DNA of 64,000 nucleotides from positions 42,136 to 106,135 of the forward strand of contig CABHNZ010000018.1 of NCBI GenBank assembly GCA_902167985.1, in the 5' to 3' direction. The translations under genes were made by a program, and so were the position numbers. Source of the DNA: Shinella sp. UYSO24 (GTDB lineage Bacteria > Pseudomonadota > Alphaproteobacteria > Rhizobiales > Rhizobiaceae). Each line of letters begins with the position of its first letter. Position 1 is the first letter of the stretch. The notes under the pieces are model-generated. The model was not told the DNA's origin and made no database searches. It saw only the letters and a list, made by a program, of their open reading frames with translations. Of this stretch, positions 1-9,718 are shown piece after piece.

Positions 1-227
1 CGATATCCTGGCGGCTTGAGGACGGCGATGAGAGCACGAAAGCAAGGCTACATTTCAGGTGGGCTGAACACGGTGGTCCCGCAGTGAATCCCCCAACGAA
101 GAAGGGCTTCGGATCGCGTCTTGTTGAGAGGCTTCTCGCGGCCGAACTGAACGGCCGCTCGACAATCAGCTATGATCCCGCCGGAGTCGTCTGCGAAATT
201 GATGCGGTGCTCAATATAGATGCATGA
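1..227 (+). CDS. HWE/HisKA_2-type sensor histidine kinase, C-terminal end (partial)
   Basis: The window opens inside a reading frame (codons in phase with position 3) that ends with TGA at 225-227. About 75 residues are visible. They include W-A-E-x-G-G-P followed by a K-K-G-F-G-S-R-L segment, the G2-box region of the ATP-binding domain of HWE-type kinases common in rhizobia, then a typical short end (Y-D-P-A-G-V-V-C-E-I). Such proteins autophosphorylate on His and signal to a response regulator. The sensor and phosphoacceptor parts lie outside the window, so the stimulus is unknown. No partner regulator follows; the next gene is a damaged ligase. Confidence 0.72.
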   Translation, partial: ISWRLEDGDESTKARLHFRWAEHGGPAVNPPTKKGFGSRLVERLLAAELNGRSTISYDPAGVVCEIDAVLNIDA

Positions 228-355
228 TCAGCAGACGATCAGGCTGATTTTTGGACGGCAAGTGCATCGCGCATCGGCCGTCAACTAGGATCTATCGCGA
301 GCTCACGGCAGCTCTTGGTGGGCTTTGCCGTCGGATGTGTGAATCATGATGCGTA

Positions 356-1329
356 GTGCTCCGGTGTGCCTCTAGGCACAAACATCCGCGATCAGTGCAA
401 TCGACGCAGCGATCGAACCCTTGCCCAAGGCGTGAAGACATTGAACCTTCGATGTCGCACCATGTTCCGGCCTGCGCCGGGGGAAGGGACGGATATCGTC
501 TCGCGATCCATATCGAGCCGAAGAGTGTGCGGATCATCACCCGTGGAGGTCATGACTGGACACATCGCTTCCCGACGATTGCCGAGGCCGCCAGAAACCT
601 CGGAGTTTCGACCGCCATCCTCGACGGGGAGGCCGTGGTGCTGAACAGCGAGGGACGATCCGACTTCGGAGCTTTGCAGCGCTCGCTCGGCGGGCGCGGC
701 GGCAAACGGGCTTCGAGCGAATCCGTTCTGTTCGCCTTCGATCTGCTATACTTCGACGGGCACGATCTAACGAAGACCGAGCTGTCGGTCCGCCGACATC
801 TCCTGACAGACCTGTTGGATGGTGCAGTTGGAGCGATACAGTTGTCCGAGGAAGTGCAGGGCAACGGTGTTGAACTTCTGGAGAATGCCCGGTCGCTTGG
901 ACTGGAGGGCATTATCGCCAAGCACCGGGAGCGTCCATACCGGTCAGGCAGGACAGGCGACTGGCTGAAGATCAAATGCATTCAAAGCGAGAGTTTCATG
1001 ATCGTCGGCTACGAGCAGTCGGCGGTTGCCCGCGGCGGGATCGGCAGCCTGCTGCTGGCCGCCCGGCGCGGACACGATTGGGCCTATGTCGGCGCGTCGG
1101 CACGGGCTTCAAGGAAAAAGATGCGGCGTATCTGAAGAAGACGCTCGACAAACTGAAGACGAGGTCGCCGGTCGTGCCCCTGAAGGGCAAGAACTATGTT
1201 TTCGCGCAGCCGACGCTGATTGCCGAGATCGAGTTCCGCGGCTGGACCGACGATGGCAATTTGCGGCACGCGTCCTACAAAGGCTTGCGTGAGATCCAGG
1301 ACAATGCTGCAGTTTACGCGCTCGACTGA
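356..1329 (+). pseudogene. ATP-dependent DNA ligase (LigD-type ligase domain), remnant
   Basis: From about 490 the translation matches the ligase domain of LigD: D-G-Y-R-L, then I-L-D-G-E-A-V-V-L, F-A-F-D-L-L-Y-F-D-G, L-E-G-I-I-A-K and W-L-K-I-K-C, ending in the OB-fold region with A-E-I-E-F-R-G-W-T-D-D-G. The frame breaks near 1093; one missing base in G-R-V-G-T-G-F restores it. The N-terminal side is degenerate: the catalytic lysine motif K-x-D-G reads G-R-D-G in frame, and nothing upstream aligns with a ligase. It resembles the ligase segment of the intact LigD at 3077-5730, so it is probably the remains of a second ligase gene. I expect no activity. Confidence 0.75.
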
Positions 1330-1443
1330 CCTGACGTCGGCGGCCGTCGCGACTTCCAATTTTTTCCGCTGACGCTCTTGAATCGGAAATTCTCAAAAAC
1401 CAATCGATTGCCGCCAGCTGCTGAAGACAGGGCTGGACTTGCT

Positions 1444-1499
1444 GGGAGCGCCGTCTTTCGGCGCTTCCGTACCCATGTTGCTTCAAGGAGGATATGGCT
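1444..1499 (+). promoter_or_regulatory. ROSE-type RNA thermometer upstream of hsp20 (candidate)
   Basis: The leader contains a strong hairpin (arms 1444-1453 and 1459-1468, GCGCCG/CGGCGC core). It is followed at once by CCATGTTGCTT facing AAGGAGGATATGG, so the Shine-Dalgarno sequence (1485-1491) is paired with a TTGCT block. This is the arrangement of the 3' hairpin of rhizobial ROSE elements, which open on heating and free the ribosome site of small heat-shock genes. The pairing was judged by eye; no folding energy was computed. The 5' limit of the element is not defined. Confidence 0.65.
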
Positions 1500-1976
1500 A
1501 TGGCAACATCTTACGACTATGCACCCCTGTTCCGCTCGAGCATTGGCTTCGACCGGGTCTTCAATCTTCTGGAAAATGCCCAGCGCGCCCGTTCGATCAG
1601 CGACTGGCCGCCCTATGACATCGTCAAGACCGGTGACGACAGCTACCGCATCTCGATCGCAGTCGCGGGCTTTGCCCAGGACGACCTCGACATTACCTTC
1701 CAGTCCAACCTTTTGACCGTCACCGGCAATAAGCAGGAGACCGCCAATGACGGCTATTTGCATCGCGGCATCGCCGGCCGGCCCTTCGAGCACCGATTCG
1801 AGCTCGCCGACCACGTCCGAGTGAACGGAGCAGATCTGAGCAATGGTCTTCTGTCTATCGATCTTGTCCGTGAGATCCCCGAGGCCCTGAAGCCGCGGAA
1901 GATCGACATCCAGGCCAACCCGGCCCTCGTGCAGTCGACCGCTCCGGTGCAGATCGAAGCACAGAAGGCCGCTTGA
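1500..1976 (+). CDS. Small heat-shock protein, Hsp20/IbpA family
   Basis: This is an ATP-independent holdase that binds unfolding proteins in the cytoplasm. The N-terminus has the rhizobial class-A pattern (Y-D-Y-A-P-L-F-R-S-S-I-G-F-D-R-V-F). A alpha-crystallin domain occupies roughly residues 35-130, starting W-P-P-Y-D-I and including the A-x-F-x-x-x-D-L-D-I stretch. ATGs occur at 1494 and 1500. I prefer 1500 because the Shine-Dalgarno at 1485-1491 is only 2 bases from 1494 but 8 from 1500. Its predicted ROSE leader suggests heat induction at translation. Two small genes follow and a hairpin terminator closes the group at about 2645. Confidence 0.9.
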   Translation: MATSYDYAPLFRSSIGFDRVFNLLENAQRARSISDWPPYDIVKTGDDSYRISIAVAGFAQDDLDITFQSNLLTVTGNKQETANDGYLHRGIAGRPFEHRFELADHVRVNGADLSNGLLSIDLVREIPEALKPRKIDIQANPALVQSTAPVQIEAQKAA

Positions 1977-2047
1977 CCGAAACTTTGGAGAGAGGCGCCG
2001 CGCGCAGCGGCGCCTGTTAAACATTCCGGGTTGGGAAGGAGAGAGAT

Positions 2048-2347
2048 ATGAAACCCGATACGTTCAGAGAACCTGTTACCATCCTTGTCGGCCTTGACTT
2101 TCCGGCTGAGGTCCATACCGTCATGGACGCCTACCGGCATCTCGCAGAGTGGCCGGCCTCATTGAGAGACGCTGCGCATTCAATGGCGCTCAAGGCATGC
2201 AGTGCCGCGCTCCGCGGCGAGATCGAAGCCGAGACCGCGCGCGGACTGTTCGCCGCCTTTGCTGAGAAGCATGATCTGCTGGCGCCGGGTACTGATGTCA
2301 TCGCCGCTTCCCGTCGCCGGTACGACAAAGATCCGCACGTTCGCTAA
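2048..2347 (+). CDS. DUF982 family protein
   Basis: A 99-residue protein with the rhizobial DUF982 pattern: an N-terminal P-V-T-I-L-V-G strand, then L-x-E-W-P and a H-x-x-A-x-x-A-C-x-A-A-L-R-G helix. The family is small, abundant on rhizobial plasmids and of unknown function. It has no signal peptide or membrane segment. It starts at an ATG with GGAGAGAG just upstream, 71 bases after hsp20, and ends 10 bases before the next small gene, so the three genes probably share a transcript. A stress-linked role is only suggested by that context. Confidence 0.75.
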   Translation: MKPDTFREPVTILVGLDFPAEVHTVMDAYRHLAEWPASLRDAAHSMALKACSAALRGEIEAETARGLFAAFAEKHDLLAPGTDVIAASRRRYDKDPHVR

Positions 2348-2357
2348 GGAGGCCGAG

Positions 2358-2633
2358 ATGCACGAGGCTTTGCAGCAGGCCGTAAGCAGAGCCGTTGCGA
2401 TGGGTCCGACGATCCTGCTTCAGGGCATACAGGTTGAGCGGCCAATCGATGTGGTGAGAGCCACTGCGCTCTCTGCAGACGACAAACGAACCCTCCTGGC
2501 GTCATGGGCTTCGGACTTCTACGCCGTCGACTCCAAGCCGGCGTTCCGCCATATGCCTGGAACACCGAAGCCGGTTTCCATCGATGAGGTTCAGGCGGCC
2601 CTCAAAGAACTTGATCGGCGTTACGGATATTAA
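2358..2633 (+). CDS. Small conserved-looking hypothetical protein
   Basis: A 91-residue product starting at ATG 2358, chosen because a perfect AAGGAGG lies 6 bases upstream (2346-2352) and overlaps the end of the previous gene. The frame stays open further upstream, but that part overlaps DUF982 and has no ribosome site. I do not recognise the family. The middle carries S-A-D-D-K-R-T-L-L-A-S-W-A-S-D, a motif often seen in small rhizobial proteins, and the C-terminus ends L-K-E-L-D-R-R. It is soluble and has no cysteines. It is the last gene before the terminator. Confidence 0.6.
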   Translation: MHEALQQAVSRAVAMGPTILLQGIQVERPIDVVRATALSADDKRTLLASWASDFYAVDSKPAFRHMPGTPKPVSIDEVQAALKELDRRYGY

Positions 2634-2644
2634 TTGAGCATACC

Positions 2645-2669
2645 AGCCGAACGGGCCGGCTCTTTTTCC
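2645..2669 (+). terminator. Rho-independent terminator after the hsp20 group
   Basis: AGCCG (2645-2649) pairs with CGGCT (2657-2661) around a 7-base loop, followed by CTTTTTCC. It lies 12 bases after the stop of the last gene and separates the plus-strand hsp20 group from the convergent DUF4112 gene. Confidence 0.6.
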
Positions 2670-2678
2670 TTTCGGCCG

Positions 2679-3080
2679 TTAGCGATCGAGATCGGAATGG
2701 TCGAGACCAAAATGATCCAGCACAAGCTCTAGATTCCGGCGGTTGGATTTGAAGTAGACGTCGAACAGGTCCCCGACCAACGGAACGCTCCCGGCCGCGG
2801 CATCGAAACCAATATTGACCAGCATCTTAAAAAGCTTGTCGTTCGGCACGCCAAGCCGGCGCGCCTCGTTGACGATGTAAAGACTGATCGCCGCGCCGGC
2901 GAAATCGCCGACACCCGGAACCAACCCCATCACTGAATCTGCTCCGAAGGAAAAGCGTGTTCCGGGAATGCGCAGCGCCGTGTCCATGAGCCGCGCCAAT
3001 CCACGCATGCGGCGCAGGCGTACCAGGCGGTCGACGTTGCGGAAATCCGTGTAATCACTGTGCGTTCGTTCGTATGTCAT
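2679..3080 (-). CDS. DUF4112 family membrane-associated protein
   Basis: A 133-residue protein. Residues about 35-65 contain I-P-G-T-R-x-x-F-G-x-D-S followed by G-L-V-P-G-V-G-D, and a second copy of the idea, G-S-V-P-L-V-G-D-L-F-D, sits near residue 100. This duplicated glycine/proline-rich pattern is typical of DUF4112, whose function is unknown. The hydrophobic stretches are short, so membrane association is plausible but not certain. Its ATG overlaps the stop of ligD by the ATGA arrangement (3077-3080), so it is probably translated from the ligD message. Its link to DNA repair is only by position. Confidence 0.8.
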   Translation of the reverse strand: MTYERTHSDYTDFRNVDRLVRLRRMRGLARLMDTALRIPGTRFSFGADSVMGLVPGVGDFAGAAISLYIVNEARRLGVPNDKLFKMLVNIGFDAAAGSVPLVGDLFDVYFKSNRRNLELVLDHFGLDHSDLDR

Positions 3081-5730
3081 GCCGCCGCTTTCATCATTTT
3101 GCCCAGCCGCTTAATCGCCTGTTCCAGCGAGCGCTGTCCGTCGCAATAGTCCTGCCAGGCGCTGGTTTTTGCCAGCAGGTCCGGCACGGTGCGGATCGTA
3201 AAACGCTTGGGATCGAGATCCGTCTTCACCTGGCTCCAGGTGAGCGGCATCGACACCGTGGCGCCGGGTCGCGCGCGTGGCGACAACGGCGCGACCGCCG
3301 TGGCCATCCGGTCGTTGCGTAGGTAGTCGAGGAAGATCCGGCCGTTGCGCTGGTTCTTGGCCATCTTGATCAGATAAAGCTCAGGGTTTTCGCGCGCCAT
3401 CTGCAGGCAGACATCGTGCGCAAAACCCTTTGCCTCCGGCCAGGTCAGCTTTTTGCCTTTCGCTACCGCCAGCGGTGTGACGACGTGCAGGCCTTTGCCA
3501 CCGGTGGTCTTGCAGAAGCTGACAAGGCCAAGTTCTTCCAGCCTGTCACGCATTTCCCGAGCGGCTTCGACCACGGTGGAGAAGTGAACGTCCGGGCCTG
3601 GATCAAGGTCGAAGACAAGACGGCCTGGCACCTCCGGCTGGCCGGGTTCGCAATTCCAGGGGTGTAATTCGACGCCGCCGATCTGGGCAATGGCGGCAAG
3701 GCCCTCCACCCTATCGATCTGCAGATAGGGTTTCTTGTCTCCGAACACCTTGACCAGTTCGAGCAGGTTCGACGTGCCCGGCATCGCATGCCGCTGGAAG
3801 AATTGCTCGCCGCCAATGCCATCCGGCGTCCGGATGATCGAACAGGGCCGTCCCTTGATATGGTCGATCAGCCATGGACCAACGGCTTCATGATAACGAG
3901 CCAGATCCTCCTTGGTGACCGGCTCTCCGTCATTGGCATCGGGCCAGAGCGCCTTATCGGGGCTGGAGATCATCACGCCCATCACCTCGGCCTTGGCGTT
4001 CCTGCCGCGCGTCGGTCTTGATGGCTTTGTCACGGCCGGCGTCGGAGTGTCGGTCCTTGCCGGCGACGCCGGCTTTTCTGCCTCGACTTCGGCTGCGGGC
4101 TTATCTTCGCGCAGTCCCTTGAACGCCGCTTGACGCACCAGTCCGTCCGCTGTCCAGCCGGCGAACTGTATCTCGGCAACCAGCTCGGGTTTGACCCAGA
4201 CGATGTTGGGATCCTTCTTCGGAGCGCCTATTCCGGTAAAGGGCGACTTTGAGGTTTCCAGTTCCTGGAGCCTCGGCAAGATCGTATCGACCACCTTTGC
4301 GCCATAACCCGTGCCAACCCGGCCGACATAGACGAAGTGATCACCCCTGAAGACGCCGACCAACAGGGAACGAAACTTGCCGTCGGTCTTGGCATAGGCG
4401 CCGATCACGACCTCATGGCCAGCCCGGCATTTGGACTTCGCCCATGTGTCGGTGCGGCCCGATTGGTAGGGGGCATCCGCCTGTTTCGAGACGATGCCTT
4501 CCAGAGACAGCTTGCATGCCGACTTCAGCACGGCATCTCCGCCGGTTTCGAAATGCTCGACGAACCGCAGGCGTCGATCCTCGCCGGCGTCGCTCAACAA
4601 TGTCTGCAGCCGTTCCTTACGTTCCGTCAGCGGCAGTTGGCGCAGGTCTTCATCGCCTTCGAACAAGAGGTCGAAGGCAAAGTAGACCAGTGCATCGGTC
4701 TTGCCTTCCGACAGTGCCGCCTGAAGTGCCGCGAAATCCGGCGCACCGTTTTCGTCGAGGGCACAGATTTCCCCGTCGATGATGGCACCCGGCAAGTTTG
4801 CAGCCGACGTCGCGATCGCCGGATATTTTGCCGTCCAATCCAGGCCCTTGCGGGTCTTCAGCGTCACCTCGCCGTTTTCGATGCGCGCCTGGATGCGGTA
4901 GCCGTCGAACTTGATCTCGTGAATCCAGCCATCGGCTGAGGGCGGCCGTTCCAGCGTTTCGCAAAGCTGCGGCGGTATGAACTCCGGCATCGCGGACTTT
5001 GCCGGCTTTTTCGGCGCTGGCTTTCGCTTTGTCTTCGTGTCCGCGGCACGTACTTCTGCCGCCAGTCCATGATTGCTGTCCCAAACGGCATCGGCCTGAA
5101 CGTCGCCGCTCTGGACCATGAACGGCTTCGGCTTCCGGCCCTTGCCGGCGGCGATCGCTTCCATGGTACGGCCAGAGGCAACAGAGGTTGCGTTCTTCTC
5201 CAGGACTGCCGCGCCATTCTCCTCGACTGAGAAGTCGTCATGATGCTTGATCAGCAGCCAATTGGTGCGCTTGCCGCCGTCGCGATCGTTGCGCATCCGC
5301 ACCAGCACGAAGCTACCGTGGAGCCTCTCTCCCTCCAGTGTAAACTTGAAATCGCCCTTGGCGAGCGCCTGTTCGGGGCTCTTGTTGCCCTCCGGCTCCC
5401 AGTAGCCGCGATCCCAAAGCATGACCGTGCCGCCGCCATATTGGCCTTTCGGTATGGTACCTTCGAAGTCGCCATAGTCGAGCGGATGGTCCTCGACCTC
5501 GACCGCCAGACGCTTGTAGTGCGGATCGAGCGATGGTCCCTTGGTGACAGCCCAGGACTTGAAGACGCCATCCAGTTCGAGCCGCAGATCGTAATGCAGC
5601 CGTGTGGCGTCATGTTTCTGAATGACGAAGCGCCTGCGGTTCGATTCCTTCAGCTTCGCTGCGCCGCTCGGCTCCTGCGTCTTCTGAAAATCGCGTTTTG
5701 CTTGTATGTCGAGAGCTTGTCGCTGGCCAT
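3077..5730 (-). CDS. ligD: Multifunctional DNA repair ligase LigD (possible start-proximal frameshift)
   Basis: This is the bacterial non-homologous end-joining enzyme. Domain order is phosphoesterase (about residues 40-195, with H-D-A-T-R-L-H-Y-D-L-R-L-E and H-P-L-D-Y-G-D-F-E-G), a Lys/Pro linker, the ATP-dependent ligase (nucleotidyl lysine in E-I-K-F-D-G-Y-R near residue 284), and the primase-like polymerase (from about 610, with V-F-D-L-D-P-G). The usual rhizobial start M-A-S-D-K-L-S-T-Y-K is at 5730 but is one frame away from the rest; one missing base near 5700 explains this. Otherwise translation would need a non-ATG start at 5761. No Ku gene, its usual partner, is in the window. DUF4112 overlaps its stop. 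Confidence 0.92.
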
Positions 5731-6153
5731 GGCAGTCCCGCCTAAGTACGCCTCCCGTCACGTCTGGTTGACACAGCGCGCGACCTAAGAGGCTAACAGC
5801 AACAGATTGCCGTTTGTTCCGTGAAGTTAGACAGGAGCGCAGTCGTAGAAACGATCGTCCTGGTGAAGGTCTTCATATCCCTAGTGCGTCTTTCCAGGCT
5901 AAGAAGCTTTGGCATAGGCGGCAGAATAGTTGAGCACCAATAAGCATCGTTAAGAGCCTTGCGCTTGGGGGAGAATAAGGGCGCGGCCATCCGCTTTGCT
6001 GAGTAGGTGCTGACGCCAAGAACGATATTTCACCACCTAAATCCCTACGACATCGACGCTTGGACTTCTGCCACCGCTTGCTGGTACTCGAAGAGAATCC
6101 GGGCCGCAAAGCGGACACCATTTGCGAAGCCTAGCCAACCGCGAGCAAGGCAC
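5731..6153. other. Gap between ligD and a broken gene; no convincing gene
   Basis: About 420 bases. The only protein-like stretch is on the minus strand at roughly 6045-6150, reading A-R-G-W-L-G-F-A-N-G-V-R-F-A-A-R-I-L-F-E-Y and ending at TAG (6045-6047). It has no ATG, GTG or TTG start and is bounded upstream by a stop, so it may be a remnant. The promoter of ligD should lie in 5731-5830, but I see no clear -35/-10 pair. Confidence 0.4.
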
Positions 6154-6563
6154 TCAGAGGGTATCGGCCAATGTGCTGCCAGCTAGCAGATGGCGGCCAT
6201 GGACCTCGGCCTCGTGCTGGCTAGCGTACACAAACTGCGGCGTACCGAAAGCCCTAACCAGATTCGGAATCATCGCCTCGATCTCGGCGCGTTTTTCGAG
6301 TCAGGCTCGACGATGATCAGCGCGACGCATTTTCCCGCAAGCATGTCTTTGTTCGTCTTCAGCCAGATGCCGCGCATCTTCCGGTCTTGGTGGTCCTCTT
6401 CCTGCAGAGCGGGCAGGTAGACGAGGACGAACGGGTCCTCCCCGGCCACCAACAGATCCATCTCGGCGCACCAAACATCGCCGCATCCCTTGTAGATGTG
6501 GCTCGCCTGGAACCGGACGATGGGAAATGCGCTGACGTCGTGCAGATCGAATTTTGGGAACAT
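6154..6563 (-). pseudogene. Hypothetical protein, frameshifted
   Basis: The 5' part (6563 to about 6300) reads as a normal protein: M-F-P-K-F-D-L-H-D-V-S, then H-I-Y-K-G-C-G-D-V-W-C and a hydrophobic L-A-G-K-C-V-A-L-I-I-V-E. The frame is then lost in an A run near 6297. Adding one A restores K-R-A-E-I-E-A-M-I-P-N-L-V-R-A-F-G-T-P, ending at 6154. The reconstructed protein is about 136 residues, soluble, with C-G-x-x-W-C as the only notable motif. I do not recognise the family. It is divergent from the TonB receptor, sharing a 146-base intergenic region with the palindrome at 6616. Confidence 0.5.
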
Positions 6564-6615
6564 GGGCCGAACTCCTGGAGACTTGGTGAAGTTTCGCTCT
6601 TAAACAACTCAAAAC

Positions 6616-6648
6616 AGGATCATCCTAACATCCTATGTTTAGTTGACA
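6616..6648. promoter_or_regulatory. Shared operator-like palindrome (copy 1) with adjacent -35
   Basis: AGGATCATCCTA at 6616-6627 is an inverted repeat (AGGAT-C-ATCCT). It is followed by a direct repeat of ACATCCTA and then TGTTTA, with a perfect TTGACA at 6643-6648. The same AGGATCATCCTA plus TGTTTA occurs at 23729-23746 before the second efflux operon. This spot is 60-95 bases upstream of the TonB receptor start, a natural place for an operator. The binding protein is not known; the nearby GntR regulator is the best candidate. Confidence 0.55.
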
Positions 6649-6709
6649 ATAGCACTAGCTATTTTATCGCAGCCATCTTCTCAACGGTTTCCAGCGTCGG
6701 TCGGGCATC

Positions 6710-8937
6710 ATGAAGACAACTTGCGATCAAACATCGGATTACAGTTTTAATCGGAAGGCGACTGCGCTCCGTCTCGGCGTTTCGATAATGCTGGCGATAG
6801 TAACCGCACATGCGGCGGTCGCTCAAAATCTGACCGACAATCCTGAGGAACCATCCAACGCCACCGATCTGGCGCCAATTGTTATCCGAAGCGAGCGCGG
6901 GATCGGACCGGTAGACGGCGTCGTCGCGCATGTTACCGCGACGGGATCTAAGACCGATACGCCTATTGACGAAATCCCGCAGGCGATGTCCGTCGTTACG
7001 CGCACGCGGATGGATCAGCAGAACGCGCTGAATGTGGGTGACAGCCTGCGCTATACGCCGGGCGTCTTCAGCGATAGCCGCGTCGGCGGGGTGCTCGAAT
7101 CCGTTTTTCTGCGGGGCTTCGGCGGGTTTGCCACGTCGGCGACCGCGCCGCAGATGCTGGACGGCTTGCCGCTTGCTATGGGGGGCGGTTGGGCGCAGCA
7201 GACGATAGACTCGTCAGTACTGGAGCGCGTAGAAGTGCTGCGTGGGCCAGCCTCCATCCTCTACGGGCAGGCGACGCCGGGCGGCATCGTCAATATGGTG
7301 AGCAAGACGCCCGGTAAGGAGGCCTATCGCGATATCGGCATCGAGACCGGCAACCGCAACCGAATCCAGACTCGCTTCGATTTCAGCGGCCCAATCACCG
7401 ACGATGGCGACTGGTCCTACCGCTTTAACGGGCTCGCCGGTCGCGCGGATCAGCAAATCGACTTTTACAAGCAGCAGCGGATCGTTTTGGCGCCGAGCCT
7501 GTCGTGGATAGCCGACGAGGATACCCATCTCATCCTGTCCGGCTTCTACCAGAACGATCCGGACAGTAACTTCGCCGGCTGGCTACCCGCCCGCGGCACC
7601 GTGCTGCCGAATGCGAGTGGGCCAATCCCGCGCCGTTTCTTGTCCGGCGAACCGGATTATGACGGATACGACCGGCAACAGGCGATGATCGGATATAGTT
7701 TCGAACACCGCTTCGACGACGGCTGGACCTTCCGGCAGAACCTGCGTTACGTCCATGTGGATGCGCACTATCAGGCGTCGCCGTCAATTATCTGGCGCCG
7801 TTTGAAGCAAGTCCCAGCCAACTCAACCGGCTGGCTACATGGGGCGACGAGACGTTGAACAGCCTGGCGCTCGATAACCAGATCGAATACGAGGCCGAGA
7901 CCGGACCGCTACAGCATACGCTGCTGGCCGGGATTAGCTATCAGCGGACGGTCGACTGGAATAGCGGTTCCGGCTGGACCTATGTCCCCGCGATTGATTA
8001 TCTCTCGCCCAACTATGGCCAGCCATTCGACAGGCCACCGCTCGCCAACAGCACCAGGCAGGCCACGGATCGCACCGGGTTCTATTTCCAGGATCAGGTG
8101 CGGCTGGATCGGCTGGTCGTCACCCTCGGCGGACGGCAGGACCGGTCGTCGATCGATACCGAAAACCGGCTGACCGGTGCAGGTCAAGGACAGGACGATC
8201 ATGCACTTTCCGGGCGGATCGGCGCGGTCTACCTTCTCGACAACGGATTTGCGCCTTATGTCGGGTATTCAACATCATTCGAACCTACCGCTGGCGTCGA
8301 TGCGACCGGACGGGCCTACAAGCCGTCAACAGGTCGCCAAATCGAGATCGGTCTGCGCTATCAGCCTGAGGAATGGAATGCGTCGTTTACCGCATCGCTG
8401 TTCGATATCCATCGCGCCAATGTCAGCGTTACCGACCCAGCCACCCCCATGTATTACATCCAGACTGGGCAGGTGCGCTCGCGCGGTGCGGAATTCGAGG
8501 CCAAGATCGGCCTGACCGACAATCTCGATCTGATCGGCGCTTATACCTATCTCGACACGACGGTCACACATGACACCGATCCGTCGATTGTCGGTAACCG
8601 GTTGGTGGCGGTGCCCCAGCACATGGCGTCACTCTGGGCGAACTACAGCTTTGCCGCGGGCGCATTGGAAGGCCTGAGCCTCGGGGGAGGCGTGCGGTAC
8701 GTCGGCAGGTCGGCGGGCGACAATGCCAATTCGTTCGACGTGCCTGCCGCGACGCTGGTGGACGCGGCGCTCCGCTACGATTTCGGAGCGACTCATCCCG
8801 AGTTGAAAGGCTGGCGCGCAGCCGTCAATGTCAGCAACCTGTTCGATAAGACTTATGTCGCCTCCTGCTTTTCACTAGGCGGGTGTTTCTACGGCAATGG
8901 CAGGGTCGTCACCGCAAATCTTCATTATCAGTGGTAG
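6710..8937 (+). CDS. TonB-dependent siderophore receptor (one frameshift near 7787)
   Basis: An outer-membrane beta-barrel that imports ferric siderophores using TonB energy; FhuA/FpvA-like by overall form. It starts M-K-T-T-C-D with a hydrophobic signal segment at residues 20-38 ending A-V-A-Q-N. The plug domain has T-P-I-D-E-I-P-Q-A-M-S-V-V and V-E-V-L-R-G-P-A-S-I-L-Y-G-Q; the barrel ends with aromatic Y-Q-W, the usual insertion signal. The frame breaks near 7787, and one extra T restores S-I-Y-L-A-P-F-E. Full length is about 742 residues, normal for the family. No TonB or ferric reductase gene is adjacent. Next comes a GntR regulator in the same direction. Confidence 0.88.
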
Positions 8938-8989
8938 GGCTTGTCTCGTAGAGATAGGATGACGGGATCGCAACTGATATGATTCTGCC

Positions 8990-9718
8990 ATGACACTACC
9001 TCCTCTTCTCTTGCCTCAGGCCCCGCGGCGCTCTCTCGTGGAAACGGCCATCGATCTCATCCGTAACCAGGTGGAAAGCGGAGCCTGGAAAGTCGGCGAG
9101 CGTATTCCCAAGGAAGCCGAACTGGCCGAGATGCTACAGGTCGGGCGCAATACTGTGCGCGAGGCGATCCGCGTCCTGTCGCACGCAAGGCTTCTGGAAG
9201 TAAGACAGGGGGACGGTACGTACGTACGCGCCAGTGTCGATTCCGCAGAGGTGATGCGACGGGTCGCCCGGGCAAGCCTTCTCGATCATTTCGAGATGCG
9301 CGCGGTGCTAGAGGCCGCCGCTGCACGTATTGCGGCAGAGCGGCGCACTGACGAGGATATCGAAAGGCTGTCTCGTCTGCTTGAGGCACGCGGCGAGGCT
9401 GACGACGCCATCGACCGCAATACTTTCGTAGACAATGATGCCGCTTTTCATCTGGCAATCGCGCAGGCTTCGCACAACCAGGCTTTGGCGGACCTGTATC
9501 GTTATTTTGCGTCGGCAGTGCGCGCAAACATCTCCGCTGCGCTTGACGACTTCGACATGCCGGAACCCGACCTTGCCGCTCACTCCCGCATTTTGAGTGC
9601 CATCCGTGACCGCGCGCCTGACGCAGCCGCTAAAGCAGCCCATGCGGTCGTGGCACCGATCATCGAAGCTCTCACTCCCGTTATTGGGAGGCGCAAAGAC
9701 CTTATTCCGAACGATTGA
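8990..9718 (+). CDS. GntR-family regulator, FCD (FadR) subfamily
   Basis: A cytoplasmic DNA-binding protein of 242 residues. The winged helix-turn-helix occupies about residues 14-82 (I-P-K-E-A-E-L-A-E-M-L-Q-V-G-R-N-T-V-R-E-A). It is followed by the all-helical FCD ligand domain, with E-M-R-A-V-L-E-A-A-A-A and the metal-site pattern D-x-x-F-H-x-x-I near 148 plus later His residues. FCD regulators usually respond to small carboxylates or sugar acids. It lies 52 bases after the TonB receptor. An ATAGGATGA stretch just upstream (8954-8962) matches half of the palindrome at 6616, hinting at self-regulation. Confidence 0.85.
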   Translation: MTLPPLLLPQAPRRSLVETAIDLIRNQVESGAWKVGERIPKEAELAEMLQVGRNTVREAIRVLSHARLLEVRQGDGTYVRASVDSAEVMRRVARASLLDHFEMRAVLEAAAARIAAERRTDEDIERLSRLLEARGEADDAIDRNTFVDNDAAFHLAIAQASHNQALADLYRYFASAVRANISAALDDFDMPEPDLAAHSRILSAIRDRAPDAAAKAAHAVVAPIIEALTPVIGRRKDLIPND

